From: a virus
Virus record (IMG/VR): IMGVR_UViG_3300020123_000522
Span: 1 to 24,068 of that record
DNA length: 24,068 nucleotides
Reading direction: 5' to 3' (one strand)
Shown here piece after piece: positions 15,044 to 23,135 of the stretch. A program made the position numbers and the translations under genes. The first letter of the stretch is position 1. The number at the start of each line of letters is the position of its first letter. The notes beneath the pieces were generated by a model, which searched no databases, had not been told where the DNA came from, and saw only the letters and a list, made by a program, of their open reading frames with translations.

Positions 15044-15499
15044 TTACTCACTAAACATTCTTTCAACATTTATTCCGGCTTTTTTGAGTAATTCTAATCC
15101 ATCTGTCTTTCTATATTCATTTAAATATACAACTCTTATAATTGAAGACTGTATTATCAACTTAGAACATTCTATGCATGGAGATAAGGTTATATATAAT
15201 ATAGAACCTTCTGATGATTGATTTGATTTGACTAACTTACTTATAGCATTTAATTCAGAATGCAATACTTCCTTTTTAGTTATAAGTTTTCCATTAACTT
15301 CATCTTCACAATTATTATCAAATCCTTTTGGCATCCCGTTCCATCCATAAGATATTATATTGTGATTCTTTACAAGTACACAACCAACCTTATTCCTTAT
15401 AGCATCACTCATTTCAGATACTCGTAATGCTATATATAAATAGAATTTATCATGCTTTTGTTGCTTAATAGCCTCTTTTTTGTCTGTCTCTGTTTTCAT
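15044..15499 (-). CDS. dCMP deaminase
   Basis: This 151-aa zinc deaminase converts dCMP to dUMP. The zinc motif is HSE (H80, E82) with PCIEC (C108, C111), and YGWNGMPKGF (51-60) is the substrate-loop motif of the family; Ser replaces the common Ala in HAE. A longer in-frame start upstream (15616) would add 39 mostly hydrophobic residues that belong to the reverse reading of the dUTPase gene, so I chose the ATG at 15499-15497, which gives a normal length. It overlaps the dUTPase gene by 35 nt and is last in the operon behind the 19619 promoter. In modified-base phages this enzyme balances dCMP and dUMP pools. Confidence 0.9.
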   Translation of the reverse strand: MKTETDKKEAIKQQKHDKFYLYIALRVSEMSDAIRNKVGCVLVKNHNIISYGWNGMPKGFDNNCEDEVNGKLITKKEVLHSELNAISKLVKSNQSSEGSILYITLSPCIECSKLIIQSSIIRVVYLNEYRKTDGLELLKKAGINVERMFSE

Positions 15500-15932
15500 T
15501 TTGTTTAGCCATATAATAATTATAAACTTCACCTGGTTCCATTCCAATAGATATTGCATAATTAAATACAAAATGCAGTTTATCAATAAACTCAAAAAAA
15601 AGTTCTTTCTTATCATCTTCTGATAAATCTGAAATCTTCATTTCAAGTCCTTTTGGATAAGATTTTTTCCAATTCTTCCAAACACCAGAACCAATACCAT
15701 CATTGATTCCACCAAGAGCATCAAACATCTCATTAGTCTCGTCATCTTCAGAATGTTTATTCAAAAACCAAAAGTCTTTAATTTCTCTTAAAGTCATGTT
15801 TTTAAAGTCATAATTGAAAACACCTTGTTGTAAGTCTTTTTGAGCATTCATAAGATCTCCAAGAGTATCTTTAGAATCTTTATGTAAATCTACTATTTCA
15901 AGATTTGAACATTTATTATCACTGTTAGCCAT
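15465..15932 (-). CDS. Dimeric all-alpha dUTPase (MazG-type superfamily)
   Basis: This 155-aa helical protein has the acidic helix ELFFEFIDKLHF (about 109-120) with the E..D metal motif, and ISIGMEPGEVYNYYMAKQ followed by NENRDRQKRGY, the sugar-phosphate-binding end typical of dimeric dUTPases. The N-terminal QKDLQQGVF and LREIKDFWF helices match the first helices of the family. It turns dUTP into dUMP plus PPi, which keeps uracil out of DNA and supplies dUMP. Gene order (before dCMP deaminase, after the glucosyltransferase) fits a nucleotide-pool role. Some relatives also act on dCTP-like nucleotides, so substrate range is open. Confidence 0.85.
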   Translation of the reverse strand: MANSDNKCSNLEIVDLHKDSKDTLGDLMNAQKDLQQGVFNYDFKNMTLREIKDFWFLNKHSEDDETNEMFDALGGINDGIGSGVWKNWKKSYPKGLEMKISDLSEDDKKELFFEFIDKLHFVFNYAISIGMEPGEVYNYYMAKQNENRDRQKRGY

Positions 15933-15938
15933 TTTTTA

Positions 15939-17135
15939 TTATTTATTTATATTATTAATATTTTTAAGTATTTCATTCATCGCATCATTTTGATTAGCAT
16001 GAATCATCGCTACTTCTAATGAAGTATCTCTGTATTGTTTTATAAGTTTTTGTGAATTATATATTTCATTCATTTGATTCGCTACATCTTCATAACCATC
16101 TTTTTTATTTGACCAAATAGCAAAATTTGGAATATCAATTAATTTAGTTTTCGTATTTTTTAAAAATACATGTTCACCAAAATGAGAATCAAATATTGGA
16201 ATAGAACCTACACCTATTATTTCTAACATAGCATATTCTATCATATCACCGTAAGCACTTTCTTCTAAATTATAAAAATCACACCCAAACATTGATGTAG
16301 ATAATTGTTCTAAACCAACTGAACGATTATATGCTCCAAAAATATGGAGTTCATTTAATGATAGATTTTCTCTTAATTTGGGTAAATTATATTTTTGCAT
16401 CAATCGTGCGTATTCGTGATGAATTGGAATTTCAATATTATAAATTAATTTCATCGCAGCTAAACTTTTTTCTATCCCATTCATTTCACACAAAAAACCT
16501 AAATCTCTTAAATAAGGAAAAAGTTTTATCATTCTTAATGGATCTTTAAATATTCCAAATCTTGAAAAGAATGTTAACTTTTTTTCTAATTGTGAAATAT
16601 CTTTTCGATATTTAGTCAAATTATTAAAATCAAAACCTTGACTCATTTTTATTAAAGGGACATTAATTTTATTTTCATTAATTAATTTTCCAAAAGCTGA
16701 AGTTAATGAGTGAGTAAACAATAAATCCATTTCAGATGCTATTTCTAACATTGCATAATTACGATTCAAACTTGCTTTTTTGTGATCAAATTGAAACATT
16801 ATTTTTTTAGGTTTATGAATACCTTTCACTAAACGTTTTAAAAAATTATCTTTTGCATTATCATTATATTTAACTGAAGGTAATGAATAATATCCGACTA
16901 CATCTACTTTATCATCTTCTATTATTTTAACTACATCACACGCTTCTTCCTGTTTAAATACTCGAAATTCATTTTCTTGAGAATTTGTTCGCACATACTT
17001 TCCTTTAAATTTATCTATCATCGTATAAACTTCACAAGTATGTCCATTTTTACGAAACCAGTTTTGATGTTCAATAGTTACACGTGTAACACCACAACCT
17101 TCAGTTCCACGACCTAATAATATTGCTATATTCAT
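15939..17135 (-). CDS. DNA glucosyltransferase, T4 alpha-glucosyltransferase-like
   Basis: This 398-aa GT-B-type protein resembles T4 alpha-glucosyltransferase (400 aa), which puts glucose on 5-hydroxymethylcytosine in DNA. From memory of the T4 sequence, the N-terminus GRGTEGCGVTRVTIEHQNWF parallels a T4 segment of the form ARGLEGCGVTKFSLEQRDWF. The middle FQFDHKKASLNRNYAMLEIA parallels YQHDHSALSLRRNLGLEETV, THS parallels SHS, and the C-terminal EYAMLEIIGVGSIPIFDSHF parallels EYTHLELGACGTIPVFW. Similarity runs end to end, so this is homology and not a shared fold only. The start overlaps the upstream helical-modification gene by ATGA. The acceptor base in this phage is an inference: a 5-hydroxymethylpyrimidine. 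Confidence 0.85.
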   Translation of the reverse strand: MNIAILLGRGTEGCGVTRVTIEHQNWFRKNGHTCEVYTMIDKFKGKYVRTNSQENEFRVFKQEEACDVVKIIEDDKVDVVGYYSLPSVKYNDNAKDNFLKRLVKGIHKPKKIMFQFDHKKASLNRNYAMLEIASEMDLLFTHSLTSAFGKLINENKINVPLIKMSQGFDFNNLTKYRKDISQLEKKLTFFSRFGIFKDPLRMIKLFPYLRDLGFLCEMNGIEKSLAAMKLIYNIEIPIHHEYARLMQKYNLPKLRENLSLNELHIFGAYNRSVGLEQLSTSMFGCDFYNLEESAYGDMIEYAMLEIIGVGSIPIFDSHFGEHVFLKNTKTKLIDIPNFAIWSNKKDGYEDVANQMNEIYNSQKLIKQYRDTSLEVAMIHANQNDAMNEILKNINNINK

Positions 17136-17914
17136 TTTACTTTATATTTTGTTCTTATTTTTCCACCATTGATACCTCGATGATATTTAAAAAATTCACA
17201 TAATGAATGTTCTATTTCTTCTAACTCAATCCAATTTAAACTTCGAATATCTTTTTTAATTTCATTCAAAAGTATTATCAGATTTTGTAAATTTTCAGGC
17301 ATTAATTTCATTCCTTTAATACTACCGATTCCAAATATTACAAATGTTTTTTCATCTAATGTTTCATTAATAAAACCAAACAACTTCAAATCACATAAAA
17401 TTTGCCAAGCCATAAATTTACCAATAGATGGAAATGATTCTAATTCTTTAAATATCTCTTTTGATAAAGAACTATTATTTATAAAATCATAAAATTCTTT
17501 TTTATGTTCATCGAAATATCTAAAACCTTCAAAAATTTTCTCTTTAGTTAACGCTCTATAAAAAGCTCCAGTCATAAATTTATCATTAGTTTCATTACTT
17601 TCAATAAATGCTTTTATAACACTATCACTATTTTCAAACCAATTATATTTATTTAAAATATTACATTTTGAGTGCATCCGATGTATTATTATATTAAACA
17701 CAATATCTTCAATTTTTTTAGTTTTTCTCCACTCTTCAACTTTTAATTTTAACAAAATTGTAAAAGCATCGTGTTTACGACTTATATTTGTGAATTTCCA
17801 ATCTCTTAAAATTTCATCTTTAGTCCATGGAAATTTTTCATTATTTTCTTTTTTCAATCTTATAGATTCTCTTTCTTGAAGAAAATACAAATATAATTTA
17901 TAATTATCGTTCAT
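17132..17914 (-). CDS. DNA base hypermodification helical protein (HMUDK-hel / aGPT-PPlase type)
   Basis: This 260-aa helical protein has the marks of the helix-hairpin-helix-like domain found in thymine hypermodification enzymes. FPWTKDEILRDWKFTNISRK (28-47) is followed by HDAF. Later come PSIGKFMAWQILCDLKLFGF (the core 'P.iG.F.A.Qi..DL' motif), GIGSIKGMK, and near the end WIELEEIEHSLCEFFKYHRG. Known members handle 5-hydroxymethyl-dU in phage DNA, either as the helical part of hmdU DNA kinases or as pyrophosphorylases that attach amino acids or polyamines. No P-loop is present, so this is not a full kinase. Its 4-nt overlap with the glucosyltransferase suggests a shared pathway. Which subfamily it belongs to, I cannot settle. 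Confidence 0.75.
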   Translation of the reverse strand: MNDNYKLYLYFLQERESIRLKKENNEKFPWTKDEILRDWKFTNISRKHDAFTILLKLKVEEWRKTKKIEDIVFNIIIHRMHSKCNILNKYNWFENSDSVIKAFIESNETNDKFMTGAFYRALTKEKIFEGFRYFDEHKKEFYDFINNSSLSKEIFKELESFPSIGKFMAWQILCDLKLFGFINETLDEKTFVIFGIGSIKGMKLMPENLQNLIILLNEIKKDIRSLNWIELEEIEHSLCEFFKYHRGINGGKIRTKYKVK

Positions 17915-17915
17915 C

Positions 17916-18188
17916 TTATTTTTTCTTACTTTCTAAATAATCATTCATAGATCCGGTATAAGCTACAATGTCTAATAAATTGTCTTCTTTATGAGCAAAT
18001 GATTCTCTCGATAATTTAACAGCTATCATAACTTTATAAACATCTTCAACTTCAATTTTTTTTCCAGTCAATGAACTTGCTATATTGGCAGCTTTTTCCA
18101 TACTTTCGAAAAAATCACCATATTGACGTTCTTTTTCTTCAGAACGTTCATTAACTATCTCATCAGCTTTTTTCAGTATGTTACTCAT
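17916..18188 (-). CDS. MazG-like / DUF6378-type small protein
   Basis: This 90-aa all-helical protein has ERQYGDFFESMEKAANIASS, VYKVMIAVKLSRES, and EDNLLDIVAYTGSMNDYL, the layout of the small phage family I know as DUF6378, related to all-alpha NTP pyrophosphatases. KLSRES followed by EDNLLDIVAY holds the acidic residues (E, D, D) expected to bind Mg. If it hydrolyses a nucleotide, dCTP is the attractive substrate: T4-like phages with modified cytosine must destroy dCTP. That is inference from the operon only. It overlaps the TS-fold gene by 8 nt. Confidence 0.6.
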   Translation of the reverse strand: MSNILKKADEIVNERSEEKERQYGDFFESMEKAANIASSLTGKKIEVEDVYKVMIAVKLSRESFAHKEDNLLDIVAYTGSMNDYLESKKK

Positions 18189-19026
18189 TTTTTAAACTTT
18201 CAATAAACCACCGTGTAAATTCAAATTCCTTTTTTATTTTAAAAACAGAATTATATTTGTTTCTATAACTCTCTTCTAAAAATGGAAATTGTAATCTTAT
18301 ATAATTAACTTCTTCAACTGAAGATATTCTCGGACAACCAATTTCAATAAACTCATCATCTTGTAATATCTTCTCAAACATCTCGAAATGTCTTTTATAA
18401 AAATGCAATGAATCACATTTATTAGTCAATAAACCTGTTTGTAAATCTTTATATGTTTCTTTTAAAATAACATACATCATTTCATAAATGATTGAAAATT
18501 CAAACAGGTCAATCATTGTACCATAAAAAAAATCCTGCGAGCGAAAGTTAGAACTCATATTTAAGACATTTTCTCGGATCCGAAACGAGAGTGCATACGT
18601 GCATATTTTATCATTTGTTGTAGACATCATCACATTTGGTCGAGAAATGATTATACATGCTTGTCTTGAATCCTTATCTTGGATTAAAGTATCAACACAG
18701 TAATCAAATTGTTTTTCTCCAAAAATATATTGACCATAATTTGAATGAAAATAAGGTTTTTCAGTATTCTTAATAGTTTTCCAAAAAGTTGAATATTTTT
18801 CCATCATTTCATCATTTGGATCACCATTCAAATACCAAGCTAATTCAGCACAAAGATATTTTAATGAAAGATTTCGATGCTTAAATGAACAAAATTTATC
18901 TTTTATAGGATCTATTGAAAACATATAATTCTCAATCTCAATAGTCTCTAATCCTCTTGGAAAGGATTTCTTACCATGTTTTTTCAAATCCTTAAAAACA
19001 CTTAGCCAAACTTCTTTACTGCTCAT
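18181..19026 (-). CDS. Thymidylate-synthase-fold enzyme, probable dCMP hydroxymethylase
   Basis: This 281-aa protein has the TS core: SNYGQYIF (95-102), KDSRQACIII with the phosphate-binding Arg at 121, catalytic Cys in NDKICTYALSF (C142), FRSQDFFYG (161-169) and DSLHFYKRH (205-213). In classical TS the motif after RS.D...G ends in an Asn that reads dUMP; here that place is Asp (D173 in TMIDLF), as in T4 dCMP hydroxymethylase. Hence I prefer a hydroxymethylase for dCMP, supported by the T4-type glucosyltransferase in the same operon. A dUMP-using enzyme, or an odd thymidylate synthase, is not excluded, since some phage TS-like proteins also carry Asp. It overlaps both neighbours by a few nt. 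Confidence 0.75.
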   Translation of the reverse strand: MSSKEVWLSVFKDLKKHGKKSFPRGLETIEIENYMFSIDPIKDKFCSFKHRNLSLKYLCAELAWYLNGDPNDEMMEKYSTFWKTIKNTEKPYFHSNYGQYIFGEKQFDYCVDTLIQDKDSRQACIIISRPNVMMSTTNDKICTYALSFRIRENVLNMSSNFRSQDFFYGTMIDLFEFSIIYEMMYVILKETYKDLQTGLLTNKCDSLHFYKRHFEMFEKILQDDEFIEIGCPRISSVEEVNYIRLQFPFLEESYRNKYNSVFKIKKEFEFTRWFIESLKNE

Positions 19027-19427
19027 AGTTTTAATAATTCAGGATTTTCATAAATATTTCCAATTATTTCACTATCTTCAATGTTTGCTATCCATCTATA
19101 AGGTGCTATTTTTTTAGGATGATTAAGCCTCCAACCACCTAAAGAGCTTTCGTTAAAATGAACTTCACAATTAAACACCTTATATTTAGTTGATTTACCA
19201 CCGTGCCCCGTAGCAAATTCCCCAGACATAATATCTCCTTCATAAACTTCTACTCCGTTTTTATCCTTTAATCCAGTGAATTGCCGTTTATATTCTATCT
19301 CCCAAATATTCGGGTGAAATAAACTACCATTCCTATTCAATAAATCATCTAATGTTAGATATTCAAAATAAGAATCTGTCCCATCTTTTCTACGTAATTT
19401 TATTTCAAATTTTATCTCTCTACTCAT
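19023..19427 (-). CDS. YopX-family protein
   Basis: This 134-aa protein carries the two hallmarks of YopX: the middle motif RQFTGLKDKNGVEVYEGDI (about 49-67) and the terminal EIIGNIYENPELL. The N-terminal REIKFEIKLR is also normal for the family. YopX proteins are common in Gram-positive and Bacteroidetes phages; the fold is known but no clear function is. It overlaps the TS-fold gene (ATGA) and the preceding small gene (8 nt), so it is part of the modification operon, perhaps by position only. Confidence 0.92.
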   Translation of the reverse strand: MSREIKFEIKLRRKDGTDSYFEYLTLDDLLNRNGSLFHPNIWEIEYKRQFTGLKDKNGVEVYEGDIMSGEFATGHGGKSTKYKVFNCEVHFNESSLGGWRLNHPKKIAPYRWIANIEDSEIIGNIYENPELLKL

Positions 19428-19566
19428 CTTTATTTATTTCTTCTTCAACTATCTTACCTAAATGATTCATAAAACTTGCAAGAACTTTCTTAGATGATAA
19501 TAACAATTCACTTTTTCTTTCATCATTAATATCTGTTCTATTTCTTGTTACCTTAATATGTTTCAT
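19420..19566 (-). CDS. Small hypothetical protein, first gene of the modification operon
   Basis: This 48-aa protein (MKHIKVTRNRTDINDERKSE...) is charged and helical, with no known family. A longer version would start at a GTG at 19617-19615, but that lies almost inside the promoter, at or before the likely start of transcription. The ATG at 19566 is 55 nt beyond the -7-like box, matching the 51 and 53 nt seen at the two other promoter copies, so I use it. An AAAGAG lies upstream. The stop overlaps the YopX start by 8 nt. Confidence 0.5.
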   Translation of the reverse strand: MKHIKVTRNRTDINDERKSELLLSSKKVLASFMNHLGKIVEEEINKDE

Positions 19567-19618
19567 TTGCTCATTTATTCTCTTTAAACAAAAATTAAAA
19601 TTATTAATCTCATTCACA

Positions 19619-19660
19619 ATGTAAAAATATCATTTTATTTTAAATAAAAACTTTTTACTT
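19619..19660 (-). promoter_or_regulatory. Palindromic promoter of the modification operon
   Basis: On the minus strand AAGTAAAAAGTTTTTATTT (19660-19642), shared exactly with the SSB promoter, leads through a 19-bp dyad (19632-19650, plus strand ATTTTATTTTAAATAAAAA) to TATTTTTA (19628-19621). It starts directly after the DNA polymerase stop codon, so the eight genes down to 15044 can be transcribed apart from the polymerase. Confidence 0.65.
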
Positions 19661-22600
19661 ACAAAATCTTAAACAAACTGTTCTTTCCATGACTAATACT
19701 TGCTTTCTCATTATAAAAATTCACATACCCGCTTCCAATAAAAATCTTACCAACATTTGATCTTATTTCTTCTTGATGTTTTTCCCAATAATCTGCCCAC
19801 AAGGTAACCTCTAAAAAATTTCCATTCTCATTTAGTCGCAACTTACAAGCTTGTCCTTTCTTAGTATTGAATGTCTTACATGATTCTATAATTCCTAAAC
19901 ATACAACATCTTCTCCATCATTATCTGTATCACTAATGTCACTAAATGAGAGATATTTTTGTCCATTGAAAGTCTTAATGCTTCCATTCATCTTACAATT
20001 ATCATAAACCCTATTAAATTGAATGTTACCAATACCACAAAGATTTTTTTGCTTAATCAACCAAAAATATTTCTTTCCAATATTCTCATTCGAATATTCT
20101 TGCAAATCCAAATCTTCTCTTAAATATTGATGTAATAACTTATAACGTTTAGTAATGTTTTCAAGATTCTCAACCTTATCAAAACAACCACAGAGAATAA
20201 AATTAACAACAATAGTTTTATTGATTCTTTTCCCATTCATACGAGTTAAAAAATCTGACAATGATTTGAAGTGGCCATTAAGGTTTCTTTCTTCAATTAT
20301 CTTTTCAACACTTTTTTCTCCAGCTGATTTGATTGAATCTAAAGCCCAATAGATTTTATTCTCTTCAACATCATATCCATATTCTTTACTCGATTGATTA
20401 ATATCTGGCGGAAGTAACTCAATCATTCCAGCTTTTTCAATTTCTAAAATCTTCTTTTCTAAATCATCATCCTTTGAAAATTTTAATGATGTTACCCAAA
20501 ATTCTAATGGATAGTAATATTTGAAAAATGTGCAGACAAAAGCTTCATAAGCATAACAAGCAGCGTGTGATTTATTGAAGCTATATAAAATGAAACTCAT
20601 GATTTTACTTAACACAAAGTCAGCATTTTCTTTTGTACTTCCTTTTTTAATGTAAGCTTCTAAAAAGATATTCTTGAATTTTTGAATTGCTTCTTTATCT
20701 TTGTTTTCAGATGATTCTACCTTAGTCATAGTCTTTCTGAAAGCATCTGAAACTTCTAATGAAGCATCTGTTATGATTTGAAAAGCTTTCATAATCTGTT
20801 CTTGATATACCAAAAGTCCATAAGTTTCTTTTGTCACATCTTCAAGTAAATAATCCAACTGCATTTCAGTTTCACCTCTTTTAATTTTAGCATAATTTAT
20901 ATGAGCTCCAATAGTCATCGCTCCAGGACGAGCAAGTGCATTTGCAGCAATCAAATCTTCAAAACAATCTGGTTTCAAATACTTACAATATTTTTTAAGA
21001 TTATCTGTAGTGAATTGAAACACGTCCTCAGTCAAACCATTTTTCCACAAAGTATCATAGACATCTTTATCTTCAACATCAATGTCTTTCGTCCAATTAA
21101 TATCAATTCCTCTGTTTTGTTTGATTAGCTTTAAAATCATTGAAAACTTATCTAACTGTAAAAGACCAAGAATATCCTCTTTAAGAAAACCAACTTTCTC
21201 ATTTTGTTTACCTTCCCATTCTGAAATTAAAATCCCATCAATCTTTTTCACCGGGATCCAACTATAAATATCTCTTTTATTTCCTTCACTATCTTCTTTT
21301 GGAACTATGATAACCGCTGAAGCATGAATGGATTGATTCTTTGGATTATCAATCGCCAGGTTGATTTTATTAATGAGCTTATGGTTCTTATTGATAAATG
21401 ATTTAAGTTTAGATTCCTTATTAGATTCAATCATCAAGTCCATCATATTGCCATCAGTTGAATCTTTTATTATTGAGGTCATAAAATTACAATCACTATA
21501 ATTCAAATTCATTTCTCGTCCTAAGTCTTTAATGATACTTTTAATTTTGAAGTTTCCAAAAGTTCCAACTGAAGACACATAGTTGAAACCATAACGTCCT
21601 TCCATATATCTCTTTACATCATCGCGAAAAGCTGACTCAACATCAGTGTCTATATCGGGCAATTCTCCGCCTTTTAATCGAGCTTCGTTCAAAAATCTTT
21701 CAAATATAAGTGAGTATTTTATTGGATCAATTTCAGTTATATTAGTCAAATAAGCTGCTATAGATCCTGCACTCGATCCTCTCCCAACTCCAACTAATAT
21801 ATTTTTACTATGACACCAATTGATAATATCACTAAGAATTAAAAAATAATCAATAATTCCACCTTGTTTGATAACTTCAGTTTCCATAGATATTCGATCC
21901 CAATAAATATCTTCATCTTCAACCTTACCAGCTATTTTTCTTTCAAATCCATCTTGAATCAAACCAAAAAACAAATCCTCATTTGTCTTATATTTTTTAG
22001 CTTCTTCAAAAGTCATTTCATACTTTGGCATTTTGTGAGTTTTAGTTTCAATCTGAAAATCACAAAGTTCACTTAACTTTTTTGTATTGCTTATACATTC
22101 ATTAAATAACTTTTCATTGAGTCCTAATGTTCTGAACTTTTCATAAATCTCATCTAATGATTTGAAGTGCTGATCTTTTGATTGATATTTGAAACCAACT
22201 TTTCCAATCTTGTTCAATAATGTTTTTATCTCATAATCTTCTTGGTCTAAATAGTAAGCATCTTCAAGTAAAATTGGTTGAATTCCATTTGGCCATTTAC
22301 TATAGTAATTTAAAAATAATTGAGTGTTCAACAATATTTTTTTGTCATACTCATTTGATGAAAATTCAGTTAAACTAATTTGATAAAATAAATCATCATT
22401 TTCTGTATTCCAAATATTTATAAAGTCAACAAATCTTTTTTCATTAAAATCACAACTATTAGAAATAATACAACTTAAACCTTCATTATGTTCTACTAAA
22501 AAATCATAAGTAACAAATCCATTATTGAACACATTTATTTGAGCATTGATGTTTAAGAGATTTTGCCAACCAATTTCATTTTTGACGAATAACTTAATTT

Positions 22601-23135
22601 CAAATAAATTATCTTCATCTTTGACTAATATAGTTTCACCAATGATTGATTTAATCTCTTTTTTCAAACATATTTCTTGAAATTTCAATGTACCGGCTAA
22701 TGTGTTATATTCACAGATTCCTAATGAAGTAATTCCTAAAAATTTAGCTTTTTTAACCCAATCTTCAATGACACGACTTCCATTACATAATTCATAACCA
22801 TCATGGATGCCTAAAAATGTATAAGGACTTTTTATCTCTTGTCTTGCTAATCCAAAGTATTTGAAAAGGCTCAGTTCTGCTTTTTCTTTTGAAGTTGAAA
22901 AGTAGTACCATAAACTACCAAAACAAAATAAGTAAAAATCAGGTTTGAAATTCTCTATGAATGAGTAATCATTTGAGTCTAAGATGAGATTGAAATCTTC
23001 ATCAAATAACTTTTGATCGCCTTCAATTTCTTTTGACTCTATGATGATAAAAATTTTCTCATCTATCTTTATGATTTTACTATTGATAAATTCATAATCT
23101 AAAAGATTGTTTTTAAGCCAGATTAATAGTTCCAT
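19659..23135 (-). CDS. DNA polymerase III alpha subunit (DnaE-type, family C)
   Basis: This 1158-aa replicative polymerase has the family C catalytic core. VGVGRGSSAGSIAAYL (448-463) and LPDIDTD (492-498) hold catalytic D494 and D496, and KEDILGLLQLDKF holds D654. IHASAVIIV, ALARPGAM, YQEQIMKAFQ and FNKSHAACYAYEAF (853-866) are the other conserved blocks. A tandem helix-hairpin-helix region follows (908-968), and a C-terminal OB domain (1075-1158). Residues 1-100 precede a PHP domain that has lost most metal ligands: GIHDGYE replaces HxHxxxS and CEYNTLAG replaces TDHGNMFG, so PHP proofreading is unlikely. No DnaQ-type exonuclease is fused. It lies downstream of the iteron-like repeats. Confidence 0.95.
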   Translation of the reverse strand: MELLIWLKNNLLDYEFINSKIIKIDEKIFIIIESKEIEGDQKLFDEDFNLILDSNDYSFIENFKPDFYLFCFGSLWYYFSTSKEKAELSLFKYFGLARQEIKSPYTFLGIHDGYELCNGSRVIEDWVKKAKFLGITSLGICEYNTLAGTLKFQEICLKKEIKSIIGETILVKDEDNLFEIKLFVKNEIGWQNLLNINAQINVFNNGFVTYDFLVEHNEGLSCIISNSCDFNEKRFVDFINIWNTENDDLFYQISLTEFSSNEYDKKILLNTQLFLNYYSKWPNGIQPILLEDAYYLDQEDYEIKTLLNKIGKVGFKYQSKDQHFKSLDEIYEKFRTLGLNEKLFNECISNTKKLSELCDFQIETKTHKMPKYEMTFEEAKKYKTNEDLFFGLIQDGFERKIAGKVEDEDIYWDRISMETEVIKQGGIIDYFLILSDIINWCHSKNILVGVGRGSSAGSIAAYLTNITEIDPIKYSLIFERFLNEARLKGGELPDIDTDVESAFRDDVKRYMEGRYGFNYVSSVGTFGNFKIKSIIKDLGREMNLNYSDCNFMTSIIKDSTDGNMMDLMIESNKESKLKSFINKNHKLINKINLAIDNPKNQSIHASAVIIVPKEDSEGNKRDIYSWIPVKKIDGILISEWEGKQNEKVGFLKEDILGLLQLDKFSMILKLIKQNRGIDINWTKDIDVEDKDVYDTLWKNGLTEDVFQFTTDNLKKYCKYLKPDCFEDLIAANALARPGAMTIGAHINYAKIKRGETEMQLDYLLEDVTKETYGLLVYQEQIMKAFQIITDASLEVSDAFRKTMTKVESSENKDKEAIQKFKNIFLEAYIKKGSTKENADFVLSKIMSFILYSFNKSHAACYAYEAFVCTFFKYYYPLEFWVTSLKFSKDDDLEKKILEIEKAGMIELLPPDINQSSKEYGYDVEENKIYWALDSIKSAGEKSVEKIIEERNLNGHFKSLSDFLTRMNGKRINKTIVVNFILCGCFDKVENLENITKRYKLLHQYLREDLDLQEYSNENIGKKYFWLIKQKNLCGIGNIQFNRVYDNCKMNGSIKTFNGQKYLSFSDISDTDNDGEDVVCLGIIESCKTFNTKKGQACKLRLNENGNFLEVTLWADYWEKHQEEIRSNVGKIFIGSGYVNFYNEKASISHGKNSLFKIL

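Noticed and set aside
15500-15616. Longer N-terminus for dCMP deaminase with a hydrophobic stretch
   Set aside because: It lies wholly within the dUTPase gene in another frame, and the family starts near the ATG at 15499. The apparent membrane segment is a frame artefact.
846-22076. Plus-strand open frames of 60-113 codons at many places
   Set aside because: All lie opposite clear minus-strand genes, have low-complexity Phe/Ser/Ile-rich translations and show no family motif.
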